From Candidatus Latescibacterota bacterium (lineage in GTDB: Bacteria > Krumholzibacteriota > Krumholzibacteriia > LZORAL124-64-63): a stretch of 64,000 bases of DNA. Below the pieces are notes generated by a model. The model was not told the DNA's origin and ran no database searches. It saw nothing but the letters and a program-made list of their open reading frames with translations. The position numbers were made by a program, and so were the translations under genes. Positions 37,209-45,789 of this stretch are shown here, in pieces (position 1 is the first letter of the stretch; each line of letters starts with the position of its first letter). The stretch covers positions 1 through 64,000 of the forward strand of contig JAUSBL010000102.1 in the NCBI GenBank assembly GCA_030658975.1, read 5' to 3'.

Positions 37209-38471
37209 GTGAAGAAGTGGCTCATCATCGGCGCCGCGGTCGTCGTGGTCGCGCTGATCGCCGTGAACGTGCTCAGGACGTCCCACAAGGCGCTGGGCGT
37301 CGAGGCGGGCCAGGTCGCCCGCAAGGACCTCGTCGAGGTCGTGACAGCCTCGGGGACCCTGACCCCGAAGCGCAAGGTCGACGTCAGCGCCTCGACGATC
37401 GGCAAGGTGACGCGCCTGGCCGTCCGCGAGGGGGACCGCGTCGAGCAGGGGCAGCTGCTGCTGGAGATCGACCCCACGGAGTTCCGCTCCGTGGTCGACG
37501 GCCTGCAGGCCGCCGTGCGGACCGCGCGCGCCAACCTCGACCTCGCCCGCGCCGGCCGCGACAAGGCGAAGCAGGACCTCGAGCGGGCCAGTTCCCTGTT
37601 CGGCAGCGGGCTGTCGTCGCAGGAACTGATCGACGCGGCCGAGGCCAACGCCCGCATCGAGGAGGCCCGCACCGCGTCGGCCGAGGCGTCCCTGCGCCAG
37701 ACCGAGGCGAACCTCGCGAGGGCCCGCTACGACCTCGACAAGGTCACCATCACCTCCCCGATGGCCGGCGTGGTCACGCGGCTGAACGTCGAGGAGGGCG
37801 AGAACGCCATCATGGGCACCCTCAACAACCCCGGCACCGTGCTGCTGACGGTGGCCGACCTCGCGACCATGGAGGCCGAGGTCGACGTGGACGAGACCGA
37901 GGTCGTGCGCGTGCGGCTCGGCCAGCCGGTCAAGGTCGAGGTCGACGCCTTCCCCGACACGTCCTTCGCCGGCACCGTGACCGAGATCGGCAACAGCCCC
38001 ATCTACACCAGCACCGGCCAGAGCCAGCAGGCGGTGGACTTCAAGATCACCGTCACGCTCGACGACCCCATCCAGGAAGTGCGCCCCGGCCTGACCGCCA
38101 AGGCCGAGATCACCGTGGCCGACGCGAAGCAGGTCCTGAGCGTGCCCATCGGCGCGGTGACGGTGCGCGAGTGGCCGCCCCTGCCCAAGGTCGGCACGGG
38201 CCGGCGCCCCCGCCCGACGACCGCCGCCGCCGACACGGTCAAGCGCGAGGAGGTCGAGGGCGTCTTCGTGATCGAAGGGGGCAAGGCCCTGTTCAAGACG
38301 GTCGAGATCGGCGTCACCGGCGAGGAGGACTTCGAGATCCTGTCCGGCCTCGCCGACGGCCAGCAGATCGTCACCGGCCCGTTCCGTCTCCTGCGCGACC
38401 TGCAGCACGAGGAAGCCGTGAAGGTCGACACCAAGAAGAAGGCCGCCGGCGCCGACAAGAAGCGGGACTGA
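37209..38471 (+). CDS. MacA-like periplasmic adaptor (HlyD family) of an ABC exporter
   Basis: This 420-residue adaptor has an N-terminal membrane anchor (LIIGAAVVVVALIAVNVL), a barrel-sandwich lipoyl-like half (VTASGTLTPKRKVDVSAS..GKV and the closing SPMAGVVTRLNVEEGE), a coiled-coil hairpin rich in Ala, Glu and Arg (~95-165), and a beta-barrel with LATMEAEVDVDETEVVRV. A C-terminal membrane-proximal region ends FRLLRDLQHEE followed by a Lys-rich tail. Start is GTG with GGGAGG upstream. Two MacB-like permeases follow within 3 bp, so the tripartite exporter design is clear, but the ATPase gene is missing from the locus. Confidence 0.88.
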   Translation: MKKWLIIGAAVVVVALIAVNVLRTSHKALGVEAGQVARKDLVEVVTASGTLTPKRKVDVSASTIGKVTRLAVREGDRVEQGQLLLEIDPTEFRSVVDGLQAAVRTARANLDLARAGRDKAKQDLERASSLFGSGLSSQELIDAAEANARIEEARTASAEASLRQTEANLARARYDLDKVTITSPMAGVVTRLNVEEGENAIMGTLNNPGTVLLTVADLATMEAEVDVDETEVVRVRLGQPVKVEVDAFPDTSFAGTVTEIGNSPIYTSTGQSQQAVDFKITVTLDDPIQEVRPGLTAKAEITVADAKQVLSVPIGAVTVREWPPLPKVGTGRRPRPTTAAADTVKREEVEGVFVIEGGKALFKTVEIGVTGEEDFEILSGLADGQQIVTGPFRLLRDLQHEEAVKVDTKKKAAGADKKRD

Positions 38472-38474
38472 TCC

Positions 38475-39704
38475 ATGAACCTCTGGGAAGGGGTCCGCAT
38501 CGCCCTGTCCAGCCTCTGGACGCACAAGCTGCGGACCTTCCTGACCCTGCTCGGCAACATCGTCGGCACGATGAGCGTCATCGCCGTGGTGTCGCTGATC
38601 AACGGCGTGGACCTCTACGCGCGCCGCGAGGTCCTGTCCGAGGGCTCGAACGTGTTCACGGTCTCGCGCGTGAACTTCTTCGAAATCCTCACCGACATGG
38701 ACGCCTTCCTGGCTTCGCTGAACAACCCCGAGCTGACCATGGAGGACCGCGACTACCTGCGCAAGCACATGCAGCTGGCTTCCGAGGTCGGGGCCTCGCT
38801 CGAGAGCAGGGCCGACCTGCGCGCCGGCGCGAAGGAGTCCCGCGGCATCGAGGTGCGGGGCAAGACCGACGACTACTCCCTGCTCGAGGACCTGCCCCTG
38901 CACAGCGGCCGCCACCTCGCCGAGCGCGACGTGTTCGCCAGCGCGCAGGTGGCGGTGATCGGCTGGGAGGTGGCGCAGGATCTGTTCCCCGGCGTGGGCG
39001 ACCCCGTCGGGCGCGACTTCAAGCTGTCCGGCCGTCACTTCCGCGTCATCGGCGTCGCCGCCGATCGCGGCTCGATGCTGGGCAACAGCCGCAACCGCTT
39101 CGTGGTGGTGCCGATCACGGCCTGGATGAAGTCCTTCGGCGGGCGCGAGTCGATCGACATCAAGATCGCGGCGGTCGACCTGCCCCTGCTGACCGACGCC
39201 AAGGAGGAGGCGCGCCACCTGATGCGCCTGCGCCACCAGTTGCGTCCGAAGGAGAATGACGACTTCGGCATCGTGACCATGGACGAGCTGCTCTCGCTCT
39301 GGTCGGGCATCTCCAAGGCCATCTACGGCGCGCTGGTGCCGCTGGTGGGCATCAGCCTGGTGGTGGGCGGCATCGTGCTGATGAACATCATGCTCGTGGC
39401 GGTCACCGAGCGGACCCGCGAGGTGGGCATCCGCAAGGCCGTCGGGGCCAGGCGCATGGCGATCCTCTGGCAGTTCCTGGTCGAGTCGATCACCCTGTCG
39501 ATGGCCGGCGGCGTGCTGGGCATCAGCATCGGCCTGGGGCTGGCCCTGCTCATCTCGCTGCTGTCGCCGCTGCCCTTCGCCTTCGCGGGCTGGTCGATCG
39601 GCGCGGGCCTGGCCGTCACCTTCGTCATCGGCCTGGTCTTCGGCACCTACCCCGCCTGGAAGGCGGCCGGCCTCGACCCGGTGGAGGCGTTGCGCCATGA
39701 ATAG
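38475..39704 (+). CDS. MacB-like ABC transporter permease (first copy)
   Basis: A 409-residue FtsX/MacB-type permease: N-terminal helix (LRTFLTLLGNIVGTMSVIAVVSL), a large periplasmic MacB core domain (~45-275) and three C-terminal helices with the typical VVGGIVLMNIMLVAVTERTREVGIRKAVGARR loop. There is no nucleotide-binding domain fused to it. The end overlaps the next permease by eight bp, so the pair likely forms a heterodimer. MacB-type proteins move peptides, lipoproteins or lipids from the periplasm by mechanotransmission. Confidence 0.9.
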   Translation: MNLWEGVRIALSSLWTHKLRTFLTLLGNIVGTMSVIAVVSLINGVDLYARREVLSEGSNVFTVSRVNFFEILTDMDAFLASLNNPELTMEDRDYLRKHMQLASEVGASLESRADLRAGAKESRGIEVRGKTDDYSLLEDLPLHSGRHLAERDVFASAQVAVIGWEVAQDLFPGVGDPVGRDFKLSGRHFRVIGVAADRGSMLGNSRNRFVVVPITAWMKSFGGRESIDIKIAAVDLPLLTDAKEEARHLMRLRHQLRPKENDDFGIVTMDELLSLWSGISKAIYGALVPLVGISLVVGGIVLMNIMLVAVTERTREVGIRKAVGARRMAILWQFLVESITLSMAGGVLGISIGLGLALLISLLSPLPFAFAGWSIGAGLAVTFVIGLVFGTYPAWKAAGLDPVEALRHE

Positions 39705-40935
39705 CGGCGTCATGCACGCGCAGGAGGGCGTCCGCCAGGCGCTGCTGACCATCCGCGGCCACCGGCTGCGCAGCGCCCTGCTGATCCTGGGCGTGGCCAT
39801 CGGCGTCGCGACGCTGCTGGCGATCTACACCATCGTCTCTGGCCTGAGCGGGCGCATCCGCAGCGACATCGTCTCCTCGGCCAAGCCCTACCTCTACGTC
39901 GCCCGGCACTCGGGCCTCGGCGGCGAGGACCCCGAGGAGGCCCTGCGCCGGCCGCAGCTGATGCCGGAGCTGATCGCCCCCCTGGACGAGCTGCCCGGCG
40001 TCGACGGCGTGGACTACATGATCACCAGCGGGCGGGCGACGATCCTGACCTACGGCAAGGAGCGCACCAACCTGGTGCAGATCTTCGGAGCCTCGTCGAA
40101 CTTCGCCTCGCTCTACTCGTTCGCCATCGCCGAGGGCCGCTTCTTCACCTTCGACGAGCAGGACTCGCGCAGCCGCGTCTGCGTGCTGGGCAGCGGGCCG
40201 TCCGAAGCCCTGTTCCCCGGCATCGACCCGGTCGGCAAGTCCCTGCGGCTGTTCGGGTCGGAGTACCGCGTGGTCGGCGCCATGGAGAGCCGGCGCCACA
40301 TCTTCGGCGCCATGGGCGACAACTTCGTCGTGACGCCGTGGACGTCCTACGAGAAGGACTTCTCGACCGGCGAGTACGACGACCGCACGCTGGCTGTGAC
40401 CGTCGCCGACGGCTTCGAGACCGACGACGTCGCCGCCGACGTCACCGGCGCGCTGCGTCGCGGGCGCGGCCTCAAACCCGGCGAGAAGGACAACTTCGCG
40501 GTGGTCGCCTCGGAGACCTACGGCGAGCTCGTCGACAAGGTCACCCAGGGCGTCGCCCTGGTCCTGGTCGTGCTGTCGAGCATCGGCCTGATGGTCGGCG
40601 GCATCGGCGTGATGAACATCATGCTGATTTCGGTCACCGAGCGCACCCGGGAGATCGGCGTGCGCATGGCCATCGGCGCCCGCCGACAGGACGTGCTGCG
40701 CCAGATCCTGGTCGAGGCCGCCACCCTGACGGCCATCGGCGGCATCATCGGCGTCGTGCTGGGCTATCTCGCGGCCTGGGGCGGCACCAAGGTCCTGCGC
40801 TTCCCCTTCGCCCTGAGCCCCTGGATCGTGCTGCTCGCGGTGCTGTTCTCTGCGGGGATCGGCATCGTCTTCGGGTTGTACCCCGCCAATCGGGCGGCGC
40901 GCATGGATCCGATCGAAGCCCTCCGCCACGAGTAG
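39697..40935 (+). CDS. MacB-like ABC transporter permease (second copy)
   Basis: A 412-residue permease of the same family as the preceding one, with LRSALLILGVAIGVATLLAIYTIVSG as helix 1, a MacB core domain, and a C-terminal FtsX domain (MVGGIGVMNIMLISVTERTREIGVRMAIGARR). Both end in DPVEALRHE or DPIEALRHE, so they are diverged duplicates. The start lies inside the first permease gene. It is the last gene of the operon before a hairpin-rich non-coding block. No ATPase follows. Confidence 0.9.
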   Translation: MNSGVMHAQEGVRQALLTIRGHRLRSALLILGVAIGVATLLAIYTIVSGLSGRIRSDIVSSAKPYLYVARHSGLGGEDPEEALRRPQLMPELIAPLDELPGVDGVDYMITSGRATILTYGKERTNLVQIFGASSNFASLYSFAIAEGRFFTFDEQDSRSRVCVLGSGPSEALFPGIDPVGKSLRLFGSEYRVVGAMESRRHIFGAMGDNFVVTPWTSYEKDFSTGEYDDRTLAVTVADGFETDDVAADVTGALRRGRGLKPGEKDNFAVVASETYGELVDKVTQGVALVLVVLSSIGLMVGGIGVMNIMLISVTERTREIGVRMAIGARRQDVLRQILVEAATLTAIGGIIGVVLGYLAAWGGTKVLRFPFALSPWIVLLAVLFSAGIGIVFGLYPANRAARMDPIEALRHE

Positions 40936-41288
40936 TACCCCGGCGACGAACAGGACACACGGATCGTCCCGTCGCGGGGGGCGCTCGCCGGACACATCCT
41001 GTGTCCGGCTCGCTCGACTTCCGGGCCTGCGCGCCTTCCTGGCGCTCCGGCCCTGCAGACGCCCCCGGCAGCAGGCCCATCACGACCTCTGCGTCACACC
41101 GGTGATCGCGGGCGCACCGGGACTAGCTGCCGTACATGGATCGATGACATGGGCCGTGTCCTGCGGCGTCTGGAGGGTTTCGGCGCCAGGAGGGCGCCGG
41201 GACCCGGAAGTCGAGCGCGCCGGTCACAGGAAGTGACCGGCGCGCGTCCGCAGGACACGGCCCATGTCATCGATCCATGTCCGGGCGC
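40936..41288. other. 353-bp non-coding block packed with hairpins
   Basis: It lies between the convergent second permease and the methyltransferase. Besides the 33-bp inverted repeat listed separately it has hairpin A, GCCGGACAC-ATCCT-GTGTCCGGC (40987-41009), and hairpin B (41023-41053), with outer stem GGGCC/GGCCC, a 3x3 internal loop, and inner stem GCGCC-TTCCT-GGCGC. Hairpins A and B and the two nested in the big repeat all have five-base loops of the type NNCCT or its complement AGGAN. Nothing here looks coding. Confidence 0.7.
41134..41280. repeat. Perfect 33-bp inverted repeat enclosing two hairpins
   Basis: Arm 41134-41166 and arm 41248-41280 are perfect reverse complements (33 of 33); the left arm starts ACATGGATCGATGACATGGG and the right ends CATCGATCCATGT. 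The 81-bp interior contains hairpin C, CGGCGCC-AGGAG-GGCGCCG (41181-41199; an outer GGG/CCC closes a 3x3 internal loop), and hairpin D, 13 bp, GCGCGCCGGTCAC / GTGACCGGCGCGC with loop AGGAA (41215-41245). Either strand as RNA, or extruded DNA, would form a long stem capped by two hairpins. The right arm ends 8 bp before the methyltransferase stop. Confidence 0.9.
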
Positions 41289-41828
41289 TCAGTACATGTA
41301 ATCCCGAACGAGATCGGCACTGGCCCGCCCCCCGGGCTTAGCGACGCGCAGGATCACCTCGACGTAAAGCGCCGGCATCGTGAACGCATGGTACTTCTCC
41401 CAGCGCCGCGGAAACCGGTTGGCCACCCAGGCGAGCCCGCACCAGCGGTAGAGGTCGGTGAACCAGAGCTTGTGGCGGACGATGGCGAACAGGCCGGTGC
41501 CCTGCAGCGTCAGGAAGGTGATGTAGCCCAGGTGGTGGAAGTGCTCGAGGTCGCCGTAGGAGAGCTGCGAGCTGTAGTGCGGCGTGATGATGCGCACCGT
41601 GGCCCCGTCGCGGGCGATGCGGTGGACCTCGGCCATGAGGTCCAGGGGGCGCGTCACGTGCTCGATGACGTGGGACATCTCGACGTGGTCGAACTCGTCG
41701 TCGGGGAAGGGCAGCGGGTAGTCGTTCAGGTCGTGGACGACGTCGACGTGGGGGGCCGGGCGCATGTCGAGCCCTACGGACCCCGCCAGCTTGCTGCGCG
41801 GGCCGCAGCCCAGGTCCAGGGACTTCAT
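41289..41828 (-). CDS. SAM-dependent methyltransferase, class I
   Basis: A 179-residue protein with the class I methyltransferase signature: motif I LDLGCGPRSKLAGSVGLD, then VDVVHDLNDYPLPFPDDEFDHVEMSHVIEHV as typical of methyltransferase-11 family (motif II-III), and VHRIARDGATVRIITPHYSS. The second half is hydrophobic-aromatic (FTDLYRWCGLAW) and may recognise the substrate. It is short, lacking an N-terminal lid beyond motif I. The start at 41828 follows AAGGGGTG. It forms a leftward cluster with an HD hydrolase and a YgjP-like peptidase. The substrate is unknown. Confidence 0.82.
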   Translation of the reverse strand: MKSLDLGCGPRSKLAGSVGLDMRPAPHVDVVHDLNDYPLPFPDDEFDHVEMSHVIEHVTRPLDLMAEVHRIARDGATVRIITPHYSSQLSYGDLEHFHHLGYITFLTLQGTGLFAIVRHKLWFTDLYRWCGLAWVANRFPRRWEKYHAFTMPALYVEVILRVAKPGGRASADLVRDYMY

Positions 41829-41851
41829 GCGCTCACCCCTTTCCGAAGACG

Positions 41852-42415
41852 CTAGAGCCCGAGGTCGGCGGCGACCCCCGTGAGCGCCCCGAGCACGAGC
41901 GTGGTCACCTCCGCGGGTTCGAGGCCCAGGTCCGCCGCGCCTTCGGCGATCTCCGCGCGGTTCACCTTGGCGGCGAAGTCCTTCTTCTTGAGCTTCTTCA
42001 GCACCGACGCCACCTGCACCGCGGCGATCTTGCGGTCGGGCTGCACCATCGCGCAGGCCATGCAGAAACCGCACAGCTCGTCCACGGCGAAGAGCCAGCG
42101 CGCGCAGTCGTCCTCGCGCGGCACGCCCGTGTAGGAGGCGTGCGAGAGGATCGCGCGCACGAAGGGCTCCGGGTAGCCGAGGCCGCGCAGGATCGCGGCG
42201 CCCTGCAGCGGGTGGTCCGGCGGCTCGGGGAAGCGTTCGTAGTCGAAGTCGTGCAGCAGGCCGACCGCCCCCCAGTAGACGGGGTCGTTGCCGGTGCGCA
42301 GGGCGGCCGCGCGCATGGCCGCCTCCACGGCGTAGGCGTGGCGGCGCAGCGGTTCGGTCCGGGTGTGCTCGTGCAGCAGAGCCAGGACGCGATCGCGGGC
42401 GTAAAGTTCGGACAT
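41852..42415 (-). CDS. HD-domain hydrolase (HDIG-type)
   Basis: A 187-residue HD phosphohydrolase. Metal ligands are seen in RRHAYAVEAAMRA, WGAVGLLHDFDYERFPE (the HD pair) and ILSHASY, followed by a C-terminal FAVDELCGFCMACAMVQPDRKIAAVQ segment found in this subfamily. There are no membrane helices, so it is cytoplasmic. Similar proteins hydrolyse nucleotide or small phosphate monoesters. It is 23 bp upstream of the methyltransferase, on the same strand. Confidence 0.88.
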   Translation of the reverse strand: MSELYARDRVLALLHEHTRTEPLRRHAYAVEAAMRAAALRTGNDPVYWGAVGLLHDFDYERFPEPPDHPLQGAAILRGLGYPEPFVRAILSHASYTGVPREDDCARWLFAVDELCGFCMACAMVQPDRKIAAVQVASVLKKLKKKDFAAKVNRAEIAEGAADLGLEPAEVTTLVLGALTGVAADLGL

Positions 42416-42422
42416 GAGGGCC

Positions 42423-43148
42423 TCAGATCTGCAGATCGTCGTGTTGGTCCCGCAGCCAGGACATGCTCTCGTCGTGGTGGGGGCAGACTTCCGCCAGCAG
42501 TTTGCGGAATCCCGGGCCGTGGTTGAGGTGCCGCAGGTGGCACAGCTCGTGGCAGACGACGGCGTCGATCACCGCGGGCGGGGCCATCACCAGGCGGTAG
42601 CAGAAGGACAGGTTCCCCTTGTGGGAGCAGCTGCCCCAGCGGCTCGTCCGCTCGCCGATGATGACCCGGCTCGGGGTCAGGCCGTGGAGCGCGGCGAGCT
42701 CGCGCACCCGCGCCTCGATGTGCAGGTGCGCCAGGCGCCGCAGCCAGCGTTCGAGCAGGGGCCGCGGGTCCAGCCGGTCGTCCGGCGTGAGTTGGACGCG
42801 CAGGCGGTCGTTCTCGGCGACGACGCGGCCGCGGCGGCGCCCCGGCTCGACGCCCTCGACCTTCAGTTCGCGCGGCCGGCCCAGCACCAGCACCAGGCTG
42901 CCGGTGCTCAGTTCCGGCGACTTAGGTCCCAGACGGACGTCGAAGCGTTCGACCTGAGCATCGATCCAGGCGGCGTTCTCGTGCAGGGCGCGGTCCAGCT
43001 CGGCCAGGCTCCAGCGCCGGGGCAGAACGACCTCGAGCCCCTTGCGCGGGCTGACCTGCAGGCTCAGACGGCGCGCACGGTCGCTGCGCCGCACGCGGTA
43101 GCGCACGGGCTTGTCACAGATCACCGCGACCGCGGTCTGCTCCTTCAA
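42423..43148 (-). CDS. YgjP-like (DUF45) zinc metallopeptidase
   Basis: A 241-residue member of the YgjP/DUF45 family. The second half has the characteristic RTSRWGSCSHKGNLSFCYRLVMAP stretch, in part, followed by the zinc site VVCHELCHLRHLNHGPGF (HExxH with a third His in the loop LNHG). The N-terminal half is beta-rich (YRVRRSDRARRLSLQVSPRKGLEVVLP). The start appears to be a TTG preceded by GAGGGGGA. The family is predicted to be zinc peptidases of unknown substrate. It lies 8 bp from the HD gene. Confidence 0.88.
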   Translation of the reverse strand: MKEQTAVAVICDKPVRYRVRRSDRARRLSLQVSPRKGLEVVLPRRWSLAELDRALHENAAWIDAQVERFDVRLGPKSPELSTGSLVLVLGRPRELKVEGVEPGRRRGRVVAENDRLRVQLTPDDRLDPRPLLERWLRRLAHLHIEARVRELAALHGLTPSRVIIGERTSRWGSCSHKGNLSFCYRLVMAPPAVIDAVVCHELCHLRHLNHGPGFRKLLAEVCPHHDESMSWLRDQHDDLQI

Positions 43149-43345
43149 CGCGTCCCCCTCGACGGCTCCATCCGGGCGAGGATGTGGTCGAGGCGCAGTC
43201 TAGTCGAGTCCGTCGGTTTTTTCAGCAGGAGATTCGCGGGCAGGCGTGAAGCGGGTTCGGTCCCGGCGCGCGGCCTTCCCCCCCGCCCGGGGGGCGCGGC
43301 GGATGCCGCGCGGCCGCCGCGTCGGGACCGTGACACATGATAGAC

Positions 43346-43375
43346 TGGAACCTGCCATTAGATTCATGATATGAT
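43346..43375 (+). promoter_or_regulatory. Candidate LysR/decarboxylase promoter
   Basis: In an AT-richer island, TGGAAC (43346-43351), an 18-bp spacer and TATGAT (43370-43375). It lies 24 bp before the LysR ATG. The region has near-dyad TCATGATATGA, suitable for autoregulation. Confidence 0.4.
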
Positions 43376-43399
43376 TCGATGAGCCCATAAGGAGAACCG

Positions 43400-44266
43400 A
43401 TGAGCGGCGAACTGGCGACCGACCGGCTGGCGGCCTTCTACGAGACGGCCCGACTCAAGAGCTTCACGCGCGCGGCGGCGCGCCTGCACGTCTCCCAGTC
43501 GGCGCTCTCGCAGCGCGTGCACAAGCTGGAAGAAGAACTCGGCGCGACGCTCTTCGTCCGCGGGACCGATGGGATCCGTCTGACCGAGACCGGCCTGCGC
43601 CTGCTGCGCTACTGCCAGGCCAAGGACCAGCTCGACGCCGAACTGCTGCGCGACCTGAAGGATCCGGCGGTCGGGGACCTGGCCGGCCCCCTGCGCGTCG
43701 CCGCCTACTCCTCGGTCCTGCGCTCCGCGGTGCTGCCCGCGCTGACGCCTCTCCTGCGCGGGAATCCGGCGATCCAGATCGAATTCCAGGTCCACCAGAC
43801 CTCGGCGCTGCCGCGCGTGCTGCGCGAAGGGGCCGCCGACTTCATCGTCCTGGACCGCAAACTCGCCTGGTCCGACGTGACGGCGCTGCCGCTCGGCCGC
43901 GAGCGGTACGTGGTGATCGAGAGCGCGCGCCGCGTCTCGCCCGCCGACATCTACCTGGACAACGACCCCGACGACAACGTCACGCGCTGGTTCTTCGCCG
44001 GGCGGCCGGACGCCCCGGACTACCGCCGCGCCTTCATGTGCGACGTCTACGGCATCCTCGACGGCGTGGCCCAGGGCGTGGGCCGCGCCGTCGTCCCGCG
44101 CCACCTCGTGCGGCGCGGTTCGGGCGTGCGCGTGATCGAGAGCTACTCCGAGCGCCACGTCGACGTCGTCCTGCACCACTACACGGTGGCCGCGCCGGCG
44201 AGCCTGCACAAGCAGGCGGTGGCCGCGCTCGTCGGCGGCTGCGGCCGCCACCTGGACACCGACTGA
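43400..44266 (+). CDS. LysR-family transcriptional regulator
   Basis: The 288-residue protein has an N-terminal winged HTH (FYETARLKSFTRAAARLHVSQSALSQRVHKLEEELGATLFVR in pieces; recognition helix around SQSALSQRVHKLE) and a type-2 periplasmic-binding-like effector domain from ~95 (GPLRVAAYSSVLRSAVLPALTPLL). AAGGAG lies six nt upstream of the ATG. It is followed on the same strand after 19 bp by the decarboxylase, so it probably senses an aromatic amino acid or amine. Unlike most LysR systems the target gene is downstream in the same direction, not divergent. Confidence 0.88.
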   Translation: MSGELATDRLAAFYETARLKSFTRAAARLHVSQSALSQRVHKLEEELGATLFVRGTDGIRLTETGLRLLRYCQAKDQLDAELLRDLKDPAVGDLAGPLRVAAYSSVLRSAVLPALTPLLRGNPAIQIEFQVHQTSALPRVLREGAADFIVLDRKLAWSDVTALPLGRERYVVIESARRVSPADIYLDNDPDDNVTRWFFAGRPDAPDYRRAFMCDVYGILDGVAQGVGRAVVPRHLVRRGSGVRVIESYSERHVDVVLHHYTVAAPASLHKQAVAALVGGCGRHLDTD

Positions 44267-44285
44267 CAGCCGCGGGAGCGCCGCC

Positions 44286-45713
44286 ATGCACCACGAAGAC
44301 CGCCACATGACCCCCGACGAGTTCCGCCGCCACGGCCGCGAGGTGGTGGACTGGATCGCCGACTACTGGGAGCGCCTCGAGACGCTGCCCGTGCAGAGCC
44401 GCGCCGCCCCGGGCGATGTGCGCGCCGCCCTGCCGCCGCTGCCGCCGCGCGACGGCGAGCCCTTCGCCGACCTCATGCGCGACGTCGAAGGGATCGTGCT
44501 GCCCGGCACGACCCACTGGCAGTCGCCTGGCTGGTTCGGCTACTTCCCGGCCAACGCGTCGGGCCCGTCGGTCCTGGGCGAGCTGTTGTCGGCCGGCCTC
44601 GGCGCCCAGGGCATGCTGTGGTCCACGAGCCCCGCCTGCACCGAGCTTGAGACCCACGTCCTGGACTGGCTGGTCGGGATGCTGGGCCTGCCGGCGGAGT
44701 TCCTGTCGACCGGGGCGGGCGGCGGCGTGATCCAGGACTCGGCCTCGAGCGCGGCGCTGTGCGCCCTGCTGGCGGCGCGCGAGCGGGCCACCGGCTTCGC
44801 CGTCGACGAGCGGGGCGGCGACGGATCGCTGACCGCCTACTGCTCGACCCAGACGCACTCCAGCGTCGAGAAGGCGGTGCGCGTCGCGGGGCTGGGAGCG
44901 GCGAACCTGCGCCGGGTCGCGGTCGACGAACTGATGGCGATGCGCCCCGAGGCCCTCGACACGGCGATCCGCGCGGACCTCGCCGCCGGCCGGCGCCCGG
45001 CCTTCGTCTGCGCCACGGTGGGCACGACCTCGAGCCACGCCCTGGACCCCCTGGCGGCGATCGGCGCGGTCTGCCGCGAGCACGGCCTCTGGCTGCACGT
45101 CGACGCCGCCCACGCCGGCACGGCCGCGCTCTGCCCGGAATTCCGCGGCATCCACGACGGCCTGGAGTTCGCCGACAGCTACTGCTTCAACCCCCACAAG
45201 TGGATGTTCACGAACTTCGACTGCGACTGTTTCTGGGTGCGCGACCGGTCGGACCTGGTGCGCGCGCTCTCGATCCTGCCCGAGTACCTGCGCAACGCAG
45301 CCACCGAATCGGGCCGGGTCATCGACTACCGGGACTGGCAGATCCCGCTGGGGCGGCGCTTCCGCGCCCTGAAGCTGTGGTTCGTGATCCGCTGGTACGG
45401 GGTCGAAGGGTTGCGCCACCACGTGCGCGAGCACGTGCGCCTCGCGCAGGAATTCGCCGGCTGGGTGGACGCCGACCCCGACTGGGAGCTGGCGGCCCCC
45501 GCCCCGCTGAGCCTGGTCTGCTTCCGGCACCGCAGCGGCGACGAGGCCAACCGGCGCATCCTGGACGCGGTCAACGCGGACGGAGGGATCTTCCTGACCC
45601 ATACCCGGCTGGACGACCGGCTGACCCTGCGCCTGAGCGTGGGCGCCACCCTGACGTCGGACCGCCACGTGGCGCGGGCCTGGCGGCTGCTGCGCGAGGC
45701 GGCGGGCGGCTGA
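44286..45713 (+). CDS. ddc: PLP-dependent group II decarboxylase, aromatic-L-amino-acid type
   Basis: A 475-residue PLP enzyme of the Dopa/tryptophan/glutamate decarboxylase group. It begins [19 protein letters not shown], has [16 protein letters not shown], the [19 protein letters not shown] run, [28 protein letters not shown] (Asp binding the pyridine N) and [12 protein letters not shown] (PLP Lys305). These match the aromatic amino acid decarboxylase branch that makes tryptamine, tyramine, dopamine or phenethylamine. Met1 and Met8 are both possible starts; the first has GGGAG upstream. The LysR gene 19 bp before it is the probable regulator. The exact substrate is not resolvable from sequence. 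Confidence 0.9.
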   Translation: MHHEDRHMTPDEFRRHGREVVDWIADYWERLETLPVQSRAAPGDVRAALPPLPPRDGEPFADLMRDVEGIVLPGTTHWQSPGWFGYFPANASGPSVLGELLSAGLGAQGMLWSTSPACTELETHVLDWLVGMLGLPAEFLSTGAGGGVIQDSASSAALCALLAARERATGFAVDERGGDGSLTAYCSTQTHSSVEKAVRVAGLGAANLRRVAVDELMAMRPEALDTAIRADLAAGRRPAFVCATVGTTSSHALDPLAAIGAVCREHGLWLHVDAAHAGTAALCPEFRGIHDGLEFADSYCFNPHKWMFTNFDCDCFWVRDRSDLVRALSILPEYLRNAATESGRVIDYRDWQIPLGRRFRALKLWFVIRWYGVEGLRHHVREHVRLAQEFAGWVDADPDWELAAPAPLSLVCFRHRSGDEANRRILDAVNADGGIFLTHTRLDDRLTLRLSVGATLTSDRHVARAWRLLREAAGG

Positions 45714-45789
45714 GCCCCCGGGGGAACGCGGCGGCGCTCGCCGTTCGTGTGTATCGGTGTGGGAAACCCCACCCTCAGGGAGGGCAAGC

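Noticed and set aside
36336-39800. A 1154-codon minus-strand open frame across the Yip1/MacA/MacB genes
   Set aside because: Mirror of real genes; composition is His/Asp/Ala low complexity and no start-site signals fit.
41134-41280. Insertion sequence with terminal inverted repeats
   Set aside because: Only 81 bp lie between the arms, with no room for a transposase, and no flanking target-site duplication is visible.
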